Notes under the pieces: model-generated | What the model was told of the DNA's origin: nothing | Databases searched by the model: none | What the model saw: only the letters and a program-made list of their open reading frames with translations | From: Nitrospira sp. KM1 | Lineage (GTDB): Bacteria; Nitrospirota; Nitrospiria; Nitrospirales; Nitrospiraceae | NCBI RefSeq assembly: GCF_011405515.1 | Contig: NZ_AP022671.1 | Span: 2,108,001 to 2,172,000, forward strand | DNA length: 64,000 nt | Reading direction: 5' to 3' | Position numbers and translations under genes: made by a program | In this document: positions 17,742-26,958 of the stretch, piece by piece | Numbering within the stretch: the stretch's first letter is position 1 | How the letters are laid out: every line of letters begins with the position of its first letter

Positions 17742-18413
17742 ATGGCGAGGAGCATGTGTTGGCACTGCCAATCGGAGGTGGCGGGAGAATATTTTTGCGA
17801 GCGCTGCGTCAAAGTGCAGCCCGTGTCAAAAGAGACGGACTATTTCACGTGTCTCGGTTTTCCCCGGCGTCTCGGGATTGATCCGGCGCAATTGGAAGCG
17901 AAATTTTATGAACTCAGCCGGGCATTTCATCCCGACTTTTATCAGAACAAGAGTGAGACCGAGCAAGCCATTAGTCTCGGCAATGCCGCGACCCTCAACT
18001 CGGCCTATCGAACGCTCCGAGATCCGATTCAGCGAGCCGAATATCTGTTGGATCTTGAAGCCGGCGCCGTCAAAGAAATCCGGACGACTCCTCCGTCCGA
18101 TCTTTTCGAAGAAATCCTCGAGCTGCAGGACACCCTGGAAGCGTTCCGCACGACTCATCGTGAGTCCGATGAAGGTCGGGATTTACGCGAGACGCTGCGC
18201 AGCGCGCAACAGACGCTGGAACAGCGGCAGCAGAAGATAGAGGACGAACTCCATCAGCTGTTTCGTGAGTGGGATGCCCTTCAAGACCGCGGCGAATCCA
18301 CCGGTCAGGCGCGTTCAGAACGTGACCGCCTCCTCAAACGCATGCGAGACGTTCTCTCGAACCGAACCTATGTAAACAATATCGTCAACGATCTCGTCGC
18401 AACCATCGGATAA
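17742..18413 (+). CDS. hscB: Co-chaperone HscB with N-terminal zinc-ribbon
   Basis: A J-domain co-chaperone (about 223 residues) that brings IscU to HscA. The J domain contains YELSRAFHPDFYQNKSETEQ with the essential HPD, followed by a long helical C-terminal domain. Before the J domain is a four-cysteine element, CWHCQSEV...YFCERCVK, a zinc ribbon also known from the eukaryotic homologue HSC20 and some bacteria but absent from E. coli HscB. The start is uncertain: ATG 17742 or ATG 17700 are possible, both lacking a strong ribosome binding site. The stop is 3 bp before hscA. Confidence 0.85.
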   Translation: MARSMCWHCQSEVAGEYFCERCVKVQPVSKETDYFTCLGFPRRLGIDPAQLEAKFYELSRAFHPDFYQNKSETEQAISLGNAATLNSAYRTLRDPIQRAEYLLDLEAGAVKEIRTTPPSDLFEEILELQDTLEAFRTTHRESDEGRDLRETLRSAQQTLEQRQQKIEDELHQLFREWDALQDRGESTGQARSERDRLLKRMRDVLSNRTYVNNIVNDLVATIG

Positions 18414-18416
18414 CCC

Positions 18417-20237
18417 ATGGCACGGATTGTCGGCATTGATCTTGGCACCACTAATTCGCTTGTGGCCTACATGAAAGATGGAAAGCCCAGCGTCATTCCC
18501 GGTCGAACCGGGCGCACCATGGTTCCCTCCGTCGTGGCGATGACCGATAACGGGGTGATCGTCGGAGATCCTGCCAAGGAACATCTCACCCGAAATCCTG
18601 AACGAACCGTCTATTCCGTAAAACGCTTCATGGGGAAGGGACTGGAGGACGTACAGTCCGAATTGAAATATTTCCCGTATTCGCTCACAGAGCAAGGCGG
18701 AGTCATCCGAATCAAGCTCGGTGAAAAGACCTACTCTCCCCCTCAGATTTCCGCCATGGTGCTCAAAGAACTCAAACAGCGCGCCGAATCCCATTTGGGA
18801 GAGAGTATTACCAAAGCGGTCATCACCGTGCCGGCATATTTTAACGATAGCCAGCGCCAAGCGACGAAAGATGCGGGCATGATCGCGGGGCTCGAGGTGC
18901 TGCGGATCATCAACGAACCGACCGCCGCGTCCCTTGCGTACGGACTACAGGAGAAAACACAAGGCACCATCGCGGTCTACGATTTCGGCGGAGGCACGTT
19001 CGATATCTCGATCCTCAAGCTGAAGAACGGCATCTTCGAGGTTCTCGCCACAAACGGTGATACCCATTTAGGGGGCGACGATCTGGACCGCCGGCTAATG
19101 GATCACCTCGCAGGAGAAATCCGTGACACGCACGGCCTCGACCTTGGCGCATATCCAGACCACCTACAGGCACTTCGGCTCGAAGCGGAACGCGCGAAAA
19201 TCCATTTATCGGATGCCTCGAGGGTCAGTCTCTCGATCGAGCTTCCACAGGGAAAAGGACGGTTCACGCGCGAGCTCACGCGCGAGCAGCTTGAAGCCGT
19301 GACGGTCGATGTCGTCGAACGCACTCTCGCCCCCTGTCGAACGGCGCTGAAGGATGCCGGACTGACGGCAGCCGGAATCGACGAGGTCGTCCTCGTCGGC
19401 GGGTCCACCCGTATGCCACTCGTGCGGGAACGCGTGGAAGCGTTGTTCGGCAAGAGACCCCATTGTGAGTTGAATCCGGATGAGGTCGTGGCTCTTGGAG
19501 CAGCCGTGCAGGCCGACATCCTGAGCGGCAGCACCACCGATATGCTGTTACTCGATGTCACCCCCCTTTCGTTAGGCATTGAAACGATGGGAGGCGTCAT
19601 GAGCAGCCTCATCAGACGAAACACCACCATTCCGGCCAGCGCCAAAGAGATGTTCACCACGTATGTGGACGGGCAGACCGGGGTCGATATTCACATCCTC
19701 CAAGGCGAACGCGAACTGGTGAAGGATAATCGCAGCCTGGCCAGATTCCGACTCAAGGTCCCACCGCTTCCGGCCGGGGTTCCCAGGATCGAAGTAACGT
19801 TCCTGATCGATGCGAATGGGATTCTCAATGTCACCGCGAAAGACATGCGGGCGGGACAAAGCCAGTCCCTCGATGTCAAACCCTCGTACGGACTCTCGGA
19901 CCACGAGGTCGAGAAGATGATCGAGGAATCATTCGTTTTCGCGCAGGAAGATGTGAATGCCCGCCGTTTGATCGAAGCACGACTGGACGCAGGAGCACTC
20001 ATGACAATCACGGAAAAATCCATCGGTGAAGGCGGACAATTGATTGCGGCCGAAGAGCGGGAAGCCATCCGCACTGCACTGAACAATTTGGCATCGGCTC
20101 GAGACGCAGCTGATGTACGCGCCATCCGGACCCGCATGGCCGAACTGGAACAAACCGCCAAGGCATTGACCGTCGCTATGTTGAACGACTCCTTGGCGCG
20201 CGGCCTTCAAGGAAGAAACGTATCCGATGTCACCTAA
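18417..20237 (+). CDS. hscA: Hsp70-family chaperone HscA
   Basis: A 606-residue Hsp70 specialised for Fe-S cluster transfer. The ATPase domain opens GIDLGTTNSLVAYMKDGKPS and includes VYDFGGGTFDISIL and LVGGSTRMPLV; the substrate-binding domain follows from about residue 385, with the lid at the C-terminus. Length (E. coli HscA 616) and position directly after hscB distinguish it from DnaK. It works on the LPPVK motif of the IscU encoded upstream. Confidence 0.95.
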   Translation: MARIVGIDLGTTNSLVAYMKDGKPSVIPGRTGRTMVPSVVAMTDNGVIVGDPAKEHLTRNPERTVYSVKRFMGKGLEDVQSELKYFPYSLTEQGGVIRIKLGEKTYSPPQISAMVLKELKQRAESHLGESITKAVITVPAYFNDSQRQATKDAGMIAGLEVLRIINEPTAASLAYGLQEKTQGTIAVYDFGGGTFDISILKLKNGIFEVLATNGDTHLGGDDLDRRLMDHLAGEIRDTHGLDLGAYPDHLQALRLEAERAKIHLSDASRVSLSIELPQGKGRFTRELTREQLEAVTVDVVERTLAPCRTALKDAGLTAAGIDEVVLVGGSTRMPLVRERVEALFGKRPHCELNPDEVVALGAAVQADILSGSTTDMLLLDVTPLSLGIETMGGVMSSLIRRNTTIPASAKEMFTTYVDGQTGVDIHILQGERELVKDNRSLARFRLKVPPLPAGVPRIEVTFLIDANGILNVTAKDMRAGQSQSLDVKPSYGLSDHEVEKMIEESFVFAQEDVNARRLIEARLDAGALMTITEKSIGEGGQLIAAEEREAIRTALNNLASARDAADVRAIRTRMAELEQTAKALTVAMLNDSLARGLQGRNVSDVT

Positions 20238-20259
20238 GCGCTAACGCGGAGGACGGAGC

Positions 20260-20472
20260 ATGAACCTGACGTGGAAGGATTCCGAAGATATCGCGATCCA
20301 GCTCGTCGAGGCCCATCCAGGCGTCGACCCTTTGACCATTCGATTTACGGACATGCATGCATGGATCGTGGCCTTGCCCGATTTCAAAGACGATCCTAAG
20401 AAGTCGAACGAAAAGATTCTCGAGACCATCCAAATGGCCTGGCACGAAGAATATCAGGATTCCCAATCCTGA
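20260..20472 (+). CDS. iscX: IscX (Fe-S assembly regulator)
   Basis: A 70-residue acidic protein beginning MNLTWKDSEDIAIQLVEAHP, with the FTDMHAWIVALPDF segment typical of IscX. IscX binds IscS and modulates iron loading. It closes the isc gene set 22 bp after hscA with a GGAGGACGGAGC ribosome binding region, and converges with the PBP1A gene, whose stop is 9 bp away. Confidence 0.92.
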   Translation: MNLTWKDSEDIAIQLVEAHPGVDPLTIRFTDMHAWIVALPDFKDDPKKSNEKILETIQMAWHEEYQDSQS

Positions 20473-20480
20473 CCGCCGGA

Positions 20481-22892
20481 CTATCGGGATCCCTCCGGCG
20501 CAGGCCCATCACCCATTTGATCTAGCTTGTAGAAGTCCGTGGGGTCCAGTCTCCGCTGGGCAGCCTGCGTGGGCTCGCTTCCCTTGGTGAAGATTTCCAC
20601 GCTGCCAGGTTGGTCCTCCTGCTCATTGTTCAGCAGTCCGGTCGAGGGGTCCACCTTCACGAAGGTAATGCCTTCGGGAATCGAAAATGGAACCACCGGC
20701 ATTTGCTTGAGCGCCTCCTTCATGAAGTTGATCCAGATCGGCAGAGCCGCGTGAGCGCCGGACTCGGTTTCGCCCAAGGAACGACGGTCATCGAACCCGA
20801 CAAACACACCTGAAACCAGATTGGGTGTTCCACCGATAAACCATGCATTGATAAAATCGTTCGTGGTCCCCGTTTTTCCTGCAACCGGACGGCCGAGGAC
20901 TTTTGCGGCCTGCCCTGTGCCCTTCTGAACGACATCCTCCATCATGTTCGTGATCAAATACGCGGTTTCTTTCGATATTACCTCATGCGTTTCCGGCTCG
21001 GCCAATTCCACCACCCTGTCGTTGTTGTCCTTCACGAAGAACACCCCATACGGCTCGGTGCGGCTTCCCTGATTGAGAAACACCCCGTAGGCGGTCGTGA
21101 GTTCCATCAGGCCGACGGAGGAGGACCCCAGCCCCAGCGACAGATCCGCGGCCAGGGGACTCGTAATGCCCACCTGCTTTGAAAAATCAATGACGTACTT
21201 AACGCCCACTTTGTCGAGCAGGCGGACCGTTGCAAGATTATGCGATTGAGCCAGCGCATCGCGCAGGCTGACCATGCCGTGAAATCGCTTCCCGTAATTT
21301 TCGGGCTTCCACGTCTTGTCCTCTTCCTGTTGCTCGTAGACAACCGGTGCATCCAGAATGACTGATGCCGGGCTCATACCCTGGTCGAGAGCTGCGGCAT
21401 AAATAAGCGGTTTGAACGCCGACCCCGGCTGACGATGGGCCTGAACCGCCCGGTTATACTCACTACGAGTGAAGTCGTAGCCGCCCACCATAGCGCGGAT
21501 CGCGCCCTTCCCCGGCTCTAGTGCGACCAACCCGCCTTCAATGAGCGGCGTCTGCTCCATCTGGACAAGCACACTGTCCTTGTCGATCTTCTTGACCCGC
21601 ACTTCGATCACATCCCCGGCTTTGAGCACCTGTTTCAAGTTGGCATTCACCACGGCATCCTTGATCAGGTCTGGTCCGGTGAGGCGCTTCTTCGCCCATG
21701 CCATGTCGTCGAGCAGCATTCTGGTCGTCGTCGCACCGACCTGCACGAGATAGGCATCCTTGACAACCTTGGTGACCACGCCTTCGCGGATATCGCCTAC
21801 CTTGAGCGGCTGCTCCGTCGCGGCAACGGCCGTCGGTGGCGACATGGCGACCAAGTCGACGGTGCGGATAGGGCCCCGCCACCCCTGTCGTTTATCCAGC
21901 TCTCGAAGCCCCTCGGAAAAAGCCATCTCCGCCGCCCGCTGCATCTCGAGATTCAATGTCGTCATGACCTTCAAGCCGCCCTTGTACACCATCGCTTCGC
22001 CGTATTTCGCGATGAGCAGCTGCCTGACATACTCGACGAAATAGGGCGCAATCTGCTCGCTTCCTGGACGACGGAAGTTCAGCGGCTCGACCACGGCCTT
22101 CTCACGTTCGGCCGCGGAAAGAAATCCGGCGTCCTCCATCCTCGCCAGTACGTGTTCCTGGCGTTTCTTGGCGCGCTCGTAATTCTTGAAGGGCGAATAA
22201 TGATTGGGCGATTTTGGCAGCCCGGCCAGGAACGCCGCTTCGGCAACCGACAGACCCGAGAGGTCTTTTCCGAAATAAGATTGCGAGGCTGCCGCGACGC
22301 CATAGGCGCCCTGCCCGAAATAGATCTGATTGAGATAGGTTTCCAGAATCTGTTCCTTGGACGAGACCAATTCCATCTTATAGGCCAGCACGAGTTCGCG
22401 GACCTTGCGCTCGAACGTCCGCTCGGAGGACAAGAATAGCGAACGGGCGAGTTGCTGCGTGATGGTACTGGCTCCTTCGACTTTTCCACCACGACGCAGG
22501 TTGGTCCAGGCCGCTCGAAGAATGCCGATGTAATCCAGTCCTGGATGCTCGAAGAATCGCGCATCTTCCACGGCGATGACCGCACGTCTGAGATGTTCAG
22601 GAATGTCGGCCAGGGGGGTCAGAATCCGTCGTTCGATGAAAAATTGCCCGATAAGTTGTTGATCGCTGGAATACACCTGCGTTACCAAACTGGGCTGGTA
22701 GTTCTGCAGTTGATTCAGCTCGGGAAGTTCCTGCGCGTAGTGATAGAGCAGGCCGGCCACTGCCACAGTGCCCGTGAGACCAAGCCCAAATAGCACCAGG
22801 AGAATGATCTGCCACCAGCGCCACGACCGCCGGCGGGGGGGTGGCTGACGCGGCCTATCGGAGAGTTGAACTGGACGGTCAAGCGTTGGCAT
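20481..22892 (-). CDS. mrcA: Penicillin-binding protein 1A, bifunctional
   Basis: An 803-residue class A PBP that polymerises and cross-links peptidoglycan. After a short basic cytoplasmic tail, one membrane anchor (about residues 26-50) is followed by the GT51 glycosyltransferase domain (EDARFFEHPG, GASTITQQLARSLF, YLNQIYFGQGAYG), an OB-like insertion, and a transpeptidase domain with SxxK (PGSAFKPL), SxN (SHN) and KTGT (AGKTGTTNDF). It is divergent from typA. The length is typical of PBP1A. Confidence 0.94.
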   Translation of the reverse strand: MPTLDRPVQLSDRPRQPPPRRRSWRWWQIILLVLFGLGLTGTVAVAGLLYHYAQELPELNQLQNYQPSLVTQVYSSDQQLIGQFFIERRILTPLADIPEHLRRAVIAVEDARFFEHPGLDYIGILRAAWTNLRRGGKVEGASTITQQLARSLFLSSERTFERKVRELVLAYKMELVSSKEQILETYLNQIYFGQGAYGVAAASQSYFGKDLSGLSVAEAAFLAGLPKSPNHYSPFKNYERAKKRQEHVLARMEDAGFLSAAEREKAVVEPLNFRRPGSEQIAPYFVEYVRQLLIAKYGEAMVYKGGLKVMTTLNLEMQRAAEMAFSEGLRELDKRQGWRGPIRTVDLVAMSPPTAVAATEQPLKVGDIREGVVTKVVKDAYLVQVGATTTRMLLDDMAWAKKRLTGPDLIKDAVVNANLKQVLKAGDVIEVRVKKIDKDSVLVQMEQTPLIEGGLVALEPGKGAIRAMVGGYDFTRSEYNRAVQAHRQPGSAFKPLIYAAALDQGMSPASVILDAPVVYEQQEEDKTWKPENYGKRFHGMVSLRDALAQSHNLATVRLLDKVGVKYVIDFSKQVGITSPLAADLSLGLGSSSVGLMELTTAYGVFLNQGSRTEPYGVFFVKDNNDRVVELAEPETHEVISKETAYLITNMMEDVVQKGTGQAAKVLGRPVAGKTGTTNDFINAWFIGGTPNLVSGVFVGFDDRRSLGETESGAHAALPIWINFMKEALKQMPVVPFSIPEGITFVKVDPSTGLLNNEQEDQPGSVEIFTKGSEPTQAAQRRLDPTDFYKLDQMGDGPAPEGSR

Positions 22893-23032
22893 GGATTCGC
22901 GGCCAGCAGGGCCAGTCGATTCAGGAAGGACGCGGATTCACCTTACCGTGGGTTCCATGAAAACTCAAGCGACTTGGCAAGTTTCAATGGAATCGGGAGT
23001 GGGATTGCCCCCATACCACGGAATCGAGCGGC

Positions 23033-23099
23033 TTGTACCCGTTCTTCCGCTTCGGGTATACTGTCGGCCGACGCCCGATAGCCGGGGCGTCTTTTTTTT
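23033..23099 (+). promoter_or_regulatory. Putative typA promoter with terminator-like hairpin at the transcript start
   Basis: TTGTAC (23033-23038), 18 bp, TATACT (23057-23062) resembles a sigma-70 promoter. It is followed by GACGCCC (23070-23076) and GGGCGTC (23085-23091) plus eight T (23092-23099), the form of an intrinsic terminator. The typA ATG is only 19 bp further on. If the promoter is right, the hairpin would be at the extreme 5' end of the mRNA. Confidence 0.5.
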
Positions 23100-23118
23100 G
23101 ACCCGGATCACACACGAT

Positions 23119-24975
23119 ATGTCACAACTTCGCGTGCCTCACGATCGCCGCAGCGACATTCGCAACATCGCGATTATTGCCCACGTCGACCATGGGAAAA
23201 CGACGCTCGTCGACGCTCTGCTCCGCCAGACTCGCGTGCATCGCAAGATCGAAGATATGGGCGAACGGATTATGGATTCAATGGATCAGGAACGGGAACG
23301 CGGCATCACCATCCGCGCCAAGAACGCCAGCGTCACGTATAACGGAGTCAAGATCAACATCGTGGACACTCCCGGCCATGCTGATTTCGGCGGGGAAGTG
23401 GAACGGACGCTCCGCATGGTGGATGGAGTTCTGATCCTGGTCGATGCGAAAGAAGGCCCGATGCCGCAGACGACATTCGTGCTGCGGAAAGCCTTGGCGC
23501 TGGGCCACAAAGCCATCGTCGTCATCAACAAGATCGATCGCCCCGACGCCGTGATCGACGATGTCGTCAACCGCACGTTCGATTTGTTTGTGCATCTCGG
23601 CGCAACGGACGACCAGCTGGATTTCCCCATCGTCTACACGTCAGCGATCAAAGGCATCGCCACGCTCGATGTCAACAAGCCCGGAACCGACATCACGCCG
23701 CTTCTGGACACGGTGCTGGAGAAAATTCCAGCCCCGGCCATTAACGCCAAGGCGCCGCTCCAGATCCTGGTGCTGGCACTGACGCATGATTCCTATAAAG
23801 GCAAAATGGGTGTGGGAAAGATCCAGTCGGGGTCGATCGCCCGCCGTCAGAACGTGCTGGTGCTGGGCAAAGAGAGCGCGCGGAATCCCGGAAAGGTCTC
23901 CGATCTGGCCGTCTATGCCGGATTGGAACGAATTGACATCGAACAGGCGGAAGCGGGCGAAATCGTGGCGGTAGCCGGACTCGACGAAGTGAGCATCGGA
24001 GATACCATCGCCGACGCGGAGCAGCCGCTCGCACTTCCTCGCGTCACGATCGACGAGCCGACCGTGCAGATGACATTCTCGGTCAACAACAGTCCCTTCG
24101 CCGGGCGGGAAGGCAAATTTCTCACGTCCCGCCATCTCCGCGAGCGATTGTTCAAGGAACTCGAAACGAACGTGTCATTGCGCGTACAGGAAACCGACAG
24201 TCCGGACCGCTTCCTGGTGGCCGGACGCGGAGAGCTTCATCTAGGCGTGTTAATCGAACAGATGCGGCGAGAGGGCTACGAACTTCAGATTTCGCAACCA
24301 GAGGTCATTCTTCACCAGGATGGCGGCCGGGTGACCGAACCGTATGAAGAACTGACGATTCAGGTGCCGGAAACATATCAGGGAGCCGTCATCGAAGAAA
24401 TCGGCAAGCGCCGCGGTGAAATGCGCCACATGCGCCTGGTCCATTCCGACGCCGGTCCCAGCGAGATGCACCTTGAATATCATATCCCGACTCGCGGCAT
24501 CATGGGTTTGAAAAATATCCTGCTCGCCAAGACCCGCGGCACCATGATCATGCACCATGTGTTCAAGGCCTACGAGGCAGCCAACGAAGAGGACCTCCTC
24601 GTGACGCCTCACGGTTCATTGTGCGCATATGAAGACGGCAACAGCACGGCCTACGCCCTCTTCATGACGCAGGAACGCGGAGAGTTATTCATCGGCCCGG
24701 GTGTCGCGGTCTACCGAGGCATGGTCGTGGGCGAGAACAGCCGTGACGAAGATCTGGACGTCAATGTTTGCAAGGAAAAACACCTGTCGAACATGCGCGC
24801 GTCCGGGTCGGACGAAGCCTTGGTTCTCACCCCTCCCCGCGAGATGTCGTTGGAATTCGCCATGGAATATATCGGCCAGGATGAACTGGTCGAAGTGACC
24901 CCGCAAAGTCTCCGAATTCGGAAACGACTGTTGAATCCGGAAGACCGGCGTAAAGCTCGCAAGGCAGGCAAATGA
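23119..24975 (+). CDS. typA: Ribosome-associated GTPase TypA/BipA
   Basis: A 618-residue translational GTPase. G1 is [10 protein letters not shown]3 is [11 protein letters not shown]4 is NKIDRPDA; domains II, III and the BipA-specific C-terminal domain follow. BipA binds the ribosome under stress and helps 50S assembly at low temperature. The ATG at 23119 ([16 protein letters not shown]) is chosen because the longer frame back to 22891 runs through the promoter and hairpin and overlaps PBP1A. Length agrees with E. coli BipA (607). Confidence 0.95.
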   Translation: MSQLRVPHDRRSDIRNIAIIAHVDHGKTTLVDALLRQTRVHRKIEDMGERIMDSMDQERERGITIRAKNASVTYNGVKINIVDTPGHADFGGEVERTLRMVDGVLILVDAKEGPMPQTTFVLRKALALGHKAIVVINKIDRPDAVIDDVVNRTFDLFVHLGATDDQLDFPIVYTSAIKGIATLDVNKPGTDITPLLDTVLEKIPAPAINAKAPLQILVLALTHDSYKGKMGVGKIQSGSIARRQNVLVLGKESARNPGKVSDLAVYAGLERIDIEQAEAGEIVAVAGLDEVSIGDTIADAEQPLALPRVTIDEPTVQMTFSVNNSPFAGREGKFLTSRHLRERLFKELETNVSLRVQETDSPDRFLVAGRGELHLGVLIEQMRREGYELQISQPEVILHQDGGRVTEPYEELTIQVPETYQGAVIEEIGKRRGEMRHMRLVHSDAGPSEMHLEYHIPTRGIMGLKNILLAKTRGTMIMHHVFKAYEAANEEDLLVTPHGSLCAYEDGNSTAYALFMTQERGELFIGPGVAVYRGMVVGENSRDEDLDVNVCKEKHLSNMRASGSDEALVLTPPREMSLEFAMEYIGQDELVEVTPQSLRIRKRLLNPEDRRKARKAGK

Positions 24976-25064
24976 TGTCCCACCTCGGTTTACCGATGCC
25001 ATCGTCAATCACGCATGCCGGAATCTAGCGTCCGCAATCAGCTTGGGCCAGTGATCACCCTGCC

Positions 25065-25814
25065 ATGAGGATCAGAAAAAAGACCCCCAAACCGTCTGCG
25101 AAAAGACCGCCGCTCTATTTTATCGGCTATCGGGGCACGGCTCCGCAGGCTGACGAATTATGCAGATGGTACGATCTCGAGTACGGCGGCCCGCTTTCTC
25201 TCAAGACCGAGGACGGCGCTCCGGAGTCATGGCAAATCACGCACAGTCCGTGGACCGCCCATGTCGTGATTCCCCTGCCGTCGACCCATACGACCGGCCT
25301 CAAGGAGCAATTGGCCTGGGAGCATGACTCCATCGGCGCCGTGGCGCCCACGGTCATGCCGCCTCGGGACATGCCTGATTCCATTCTCTTCGCCGCGAGA
25401 GTGGCTCGCGGCCTGACCTTACTGACCCAAGGCACGGCGTACGATGTCACGACCCAGCAGTATCTGAATCCCTCCGATTGGAAAGACCGTGGCTTGAATG
25501 GATTCGTCATCGATGACCATGTCATGATCGCGCAGAATGACCAATCTCAACCGGACCAAGTTTGGTGGTATACCCTCGGCCTGTCCAAGTTCGGAATGGA
25601 CGAACTGGAGGCGTTCCAGCCGGTGGGGCTTTCCGAGCGAGGTTCGAAAGAGCTCTTGGCTGAATCCTCCTATGAAATGATCCGCATCGGTCAATCACCA
25701 AAAGTCGGAGCGGCATTTCGTCTCCCCGTTCTCGGCCGTACGATCCGTATTGTCAATTATCGTACCGCCGCGCCTCTAGGTCGCGTATTGAGCTTCCGCG
25801 AAATCCAGTCCTGA
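25065..25814 (+). CDS. Hypothetical protein
   Basis: A 249-residue protein with a basic N-terminus (MRIRKKTPKPSAKRPP), then a soluble mixed alpha/beta body. Recognisable internal phrases are FAARVARGLTLLTQGTAYDV and WWYTLGLSKFGMDELEAFQP, whose order loosely recalls families in which a test for a duty or toxin-like DUF is repeated, but I cannot assign one. No signal peptide or membrane segment. It follows typA by 90 bp on the same strand. The protein-like composition over the full length supports it as a real gene. Confidence 0.65.
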   Translation: MRIRKKTPKPSAKRPPLYFIGYRGTAPQADELCRWYDLEYGGPLSLKTEDGAPESWQITHSPWTAHVVIPLPSTHTTGLKEQLAWEHDSIGAVAPTVMPPRDMPDSILFAARVARGLTLLTQGTAYDVTTQQYLNPSDWKDRGLNGFVIDDHVMIAQNDQSQPDQVWWYTLGLSKFGMDELEAFQPVGLSERGSKELLAESSYEMIRIGQSPKVGAAFRLPVLGRTIRIVNYRTAAPLGRVLSFREIQS

Positions 25815-25951
25815 TCTATTAATTATTTCGAGAGGTTAGGGTTCGCGGTTTTTCAGTGGGGCTTTAGGCCCGTTGACAAGCTTTCAAGTCGCACGGTACA
25901 AAACTCGACGTGCACAAAACTGACGAAGACTAACCTTAAGGAGGTTTCTCA

Positions 25952-26422
25952 ATGAGCGATGTCGCAGCGGAAATCAAAGTTGGAGACACGGCCCCCGATT
26001 TCAATCTGAAGGATCAGGATCAGAAAGACGTGAAGCTCAGCGATTACAAGGGGAAGAAGAACGTCGTCCTCTGCTTCTATCCGTTGGATTGGAGTCCTGT
26101 CTGCCAGGGAGAGAACAAGTGCCTCACCGACGATTTTCCTAAATTTCAGAATGCCAATGCAGAACTTTTCGGAATCAGCTGCGACAGCTTTTTTTCGCAC
26201 AAGGCGTGGGCCGACTCGCTGGAACTGAAGCATCGCCTGCTGTCCGATGTCCATCGCACCACCGCCAAGGCCTATGGGCTGTATTTCGAACCGCTGAACT
26301 GCTCCAAGCGCGCCACGGTCATCGTTGATAAGAATGGCAAGGTGGCCTATGCGAAAGTTCAGGAAATCAAGACGGCGCGCGAAGACAAAGACATCCTCGC
26401 CGCACTTGCGGCACTCAAATAA
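25952..26422 (+). CDS. Peroxiredoxin (AhpC/TSA family)
   Basis: A 156-residue thioredoxin-fold peroxidase that reduces hydroperoxides. The peroxidatic cysteine is C51 in [13 protein letters not shown], where the usual PxxxTxxC has Ser instead of Thr. Additional cysteines (C57, GISCDS, LNCSK) could act as resolving residues. The ATG has AAGGAGG 8 nt upstream. It is followed by a thioredoxin-like gene after a hairpin, a likely reductant partner. Confidence 0.88.
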   Translation: MSDVAAEIKVGDTAPDFNLKDQDQKDVKLSDYKGKKNVVLCFYPLDWSPVCQGENKCLTDDFPKFQNANAELFGISCDSFFSHKAWADSLELKHRLLSDVHRTTAKAYGLYFEPLNCSKRATVIVDKNGKVAYAKVQEIKTAREDKDILAALAALK

Positions 26423-26442
26423 AAGATAGCAAACACCTGATC

Positions 26443-26480
26443 AGGACCGGGATGGAAGGACACGTTCCCCACCCGGTCCT
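26443..26480 (+). other. Inverted repeat between peroxiredoxin and thioredoxin genes
   Basis: AGGACCGGG (26443-26451) pairs with CCCGGTCCT (26472-26480), a perfect 9 bp stem that can extend inward. It is not followed by a T tract, so it is not a standard terminator; it ends 18 bp before the thioredoxin start and may attenuate or stabilise the message. Confidence 0.5.
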
Positions 26481-26498
26481 CGATTATCTGGATCGATC

Positions 26499-26831
26499 AT
26501 GGCCGGAACGGTCCTCGACGTCAGCGACGACAATTACAAGGAGTTCACGGACAGCACCGGAGCCGTGGTGGCCTACGGCTTGGCCACATGCGAGCCCTGC
26601 AAGACGTATGACCCCATCTTGGAAGAGACTGCGGCGAAGTTTCCCAACATCAAAGTCGGCAAAGCCAAGATGCACGTACCCGGACGCTGTCGTGAGATCA
26701 AAAAATCCCATACGTTTGAAACGTACCCCACCACACACTTGTTCGCCAACGGCAAACTCCTGTTGTCTCGGGAGGGCGTAGTTGAACCGGCCGAATTGGC
26801 CGCCCTCATCTCGGAGCATATTCTCAAATAA
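26499..26831 (+). CDS. Thioredoxin-like protein
   Basis: A 110-residue thioredoxin fold without a signal peptide. The redox motif is C31-E-P-C34 (YGLATCEPCKTYDP), differing from the canonical WCGPC by lacking Trp and Gly. The cis-proline is at ETYPTTHLF. A second cysteine lies in VPGRCREIKK. It follows the peroxiredoxin and may serve as its electron donor. The unusual CEPC motif suggests a redox potential different from standard thioredoxin. Confidence 0.8.
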   Translation: MAGTVLDVSDDNYKEFTDSTGAVVAYGLATCEPCKTYDPILEETAAKFPNIKVGKAKMHVPGRCREIKKSHTFETYPTTHLFANGKLLLSREGVVEPAELAALISEHILK

Positions 26832-26958
26832 TCTCCCGCCCCCCACTCCCGCAAAATAGCGATCTCCTTGACTCAATGGCCTTCTGTAGTAAGGTCAGGA
26901 GAGTCCGGGGCACGCCCCGCGATGCCTCATCATCATGACGGGAGAGGTTATCCGGCCT

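Noticed and set aside
22891-23118. N-terminal extension of TypA
   Set aside because: It runs through the promoter and hairpin, overlaps PBP1A and is unlike any TypA N-terminus.
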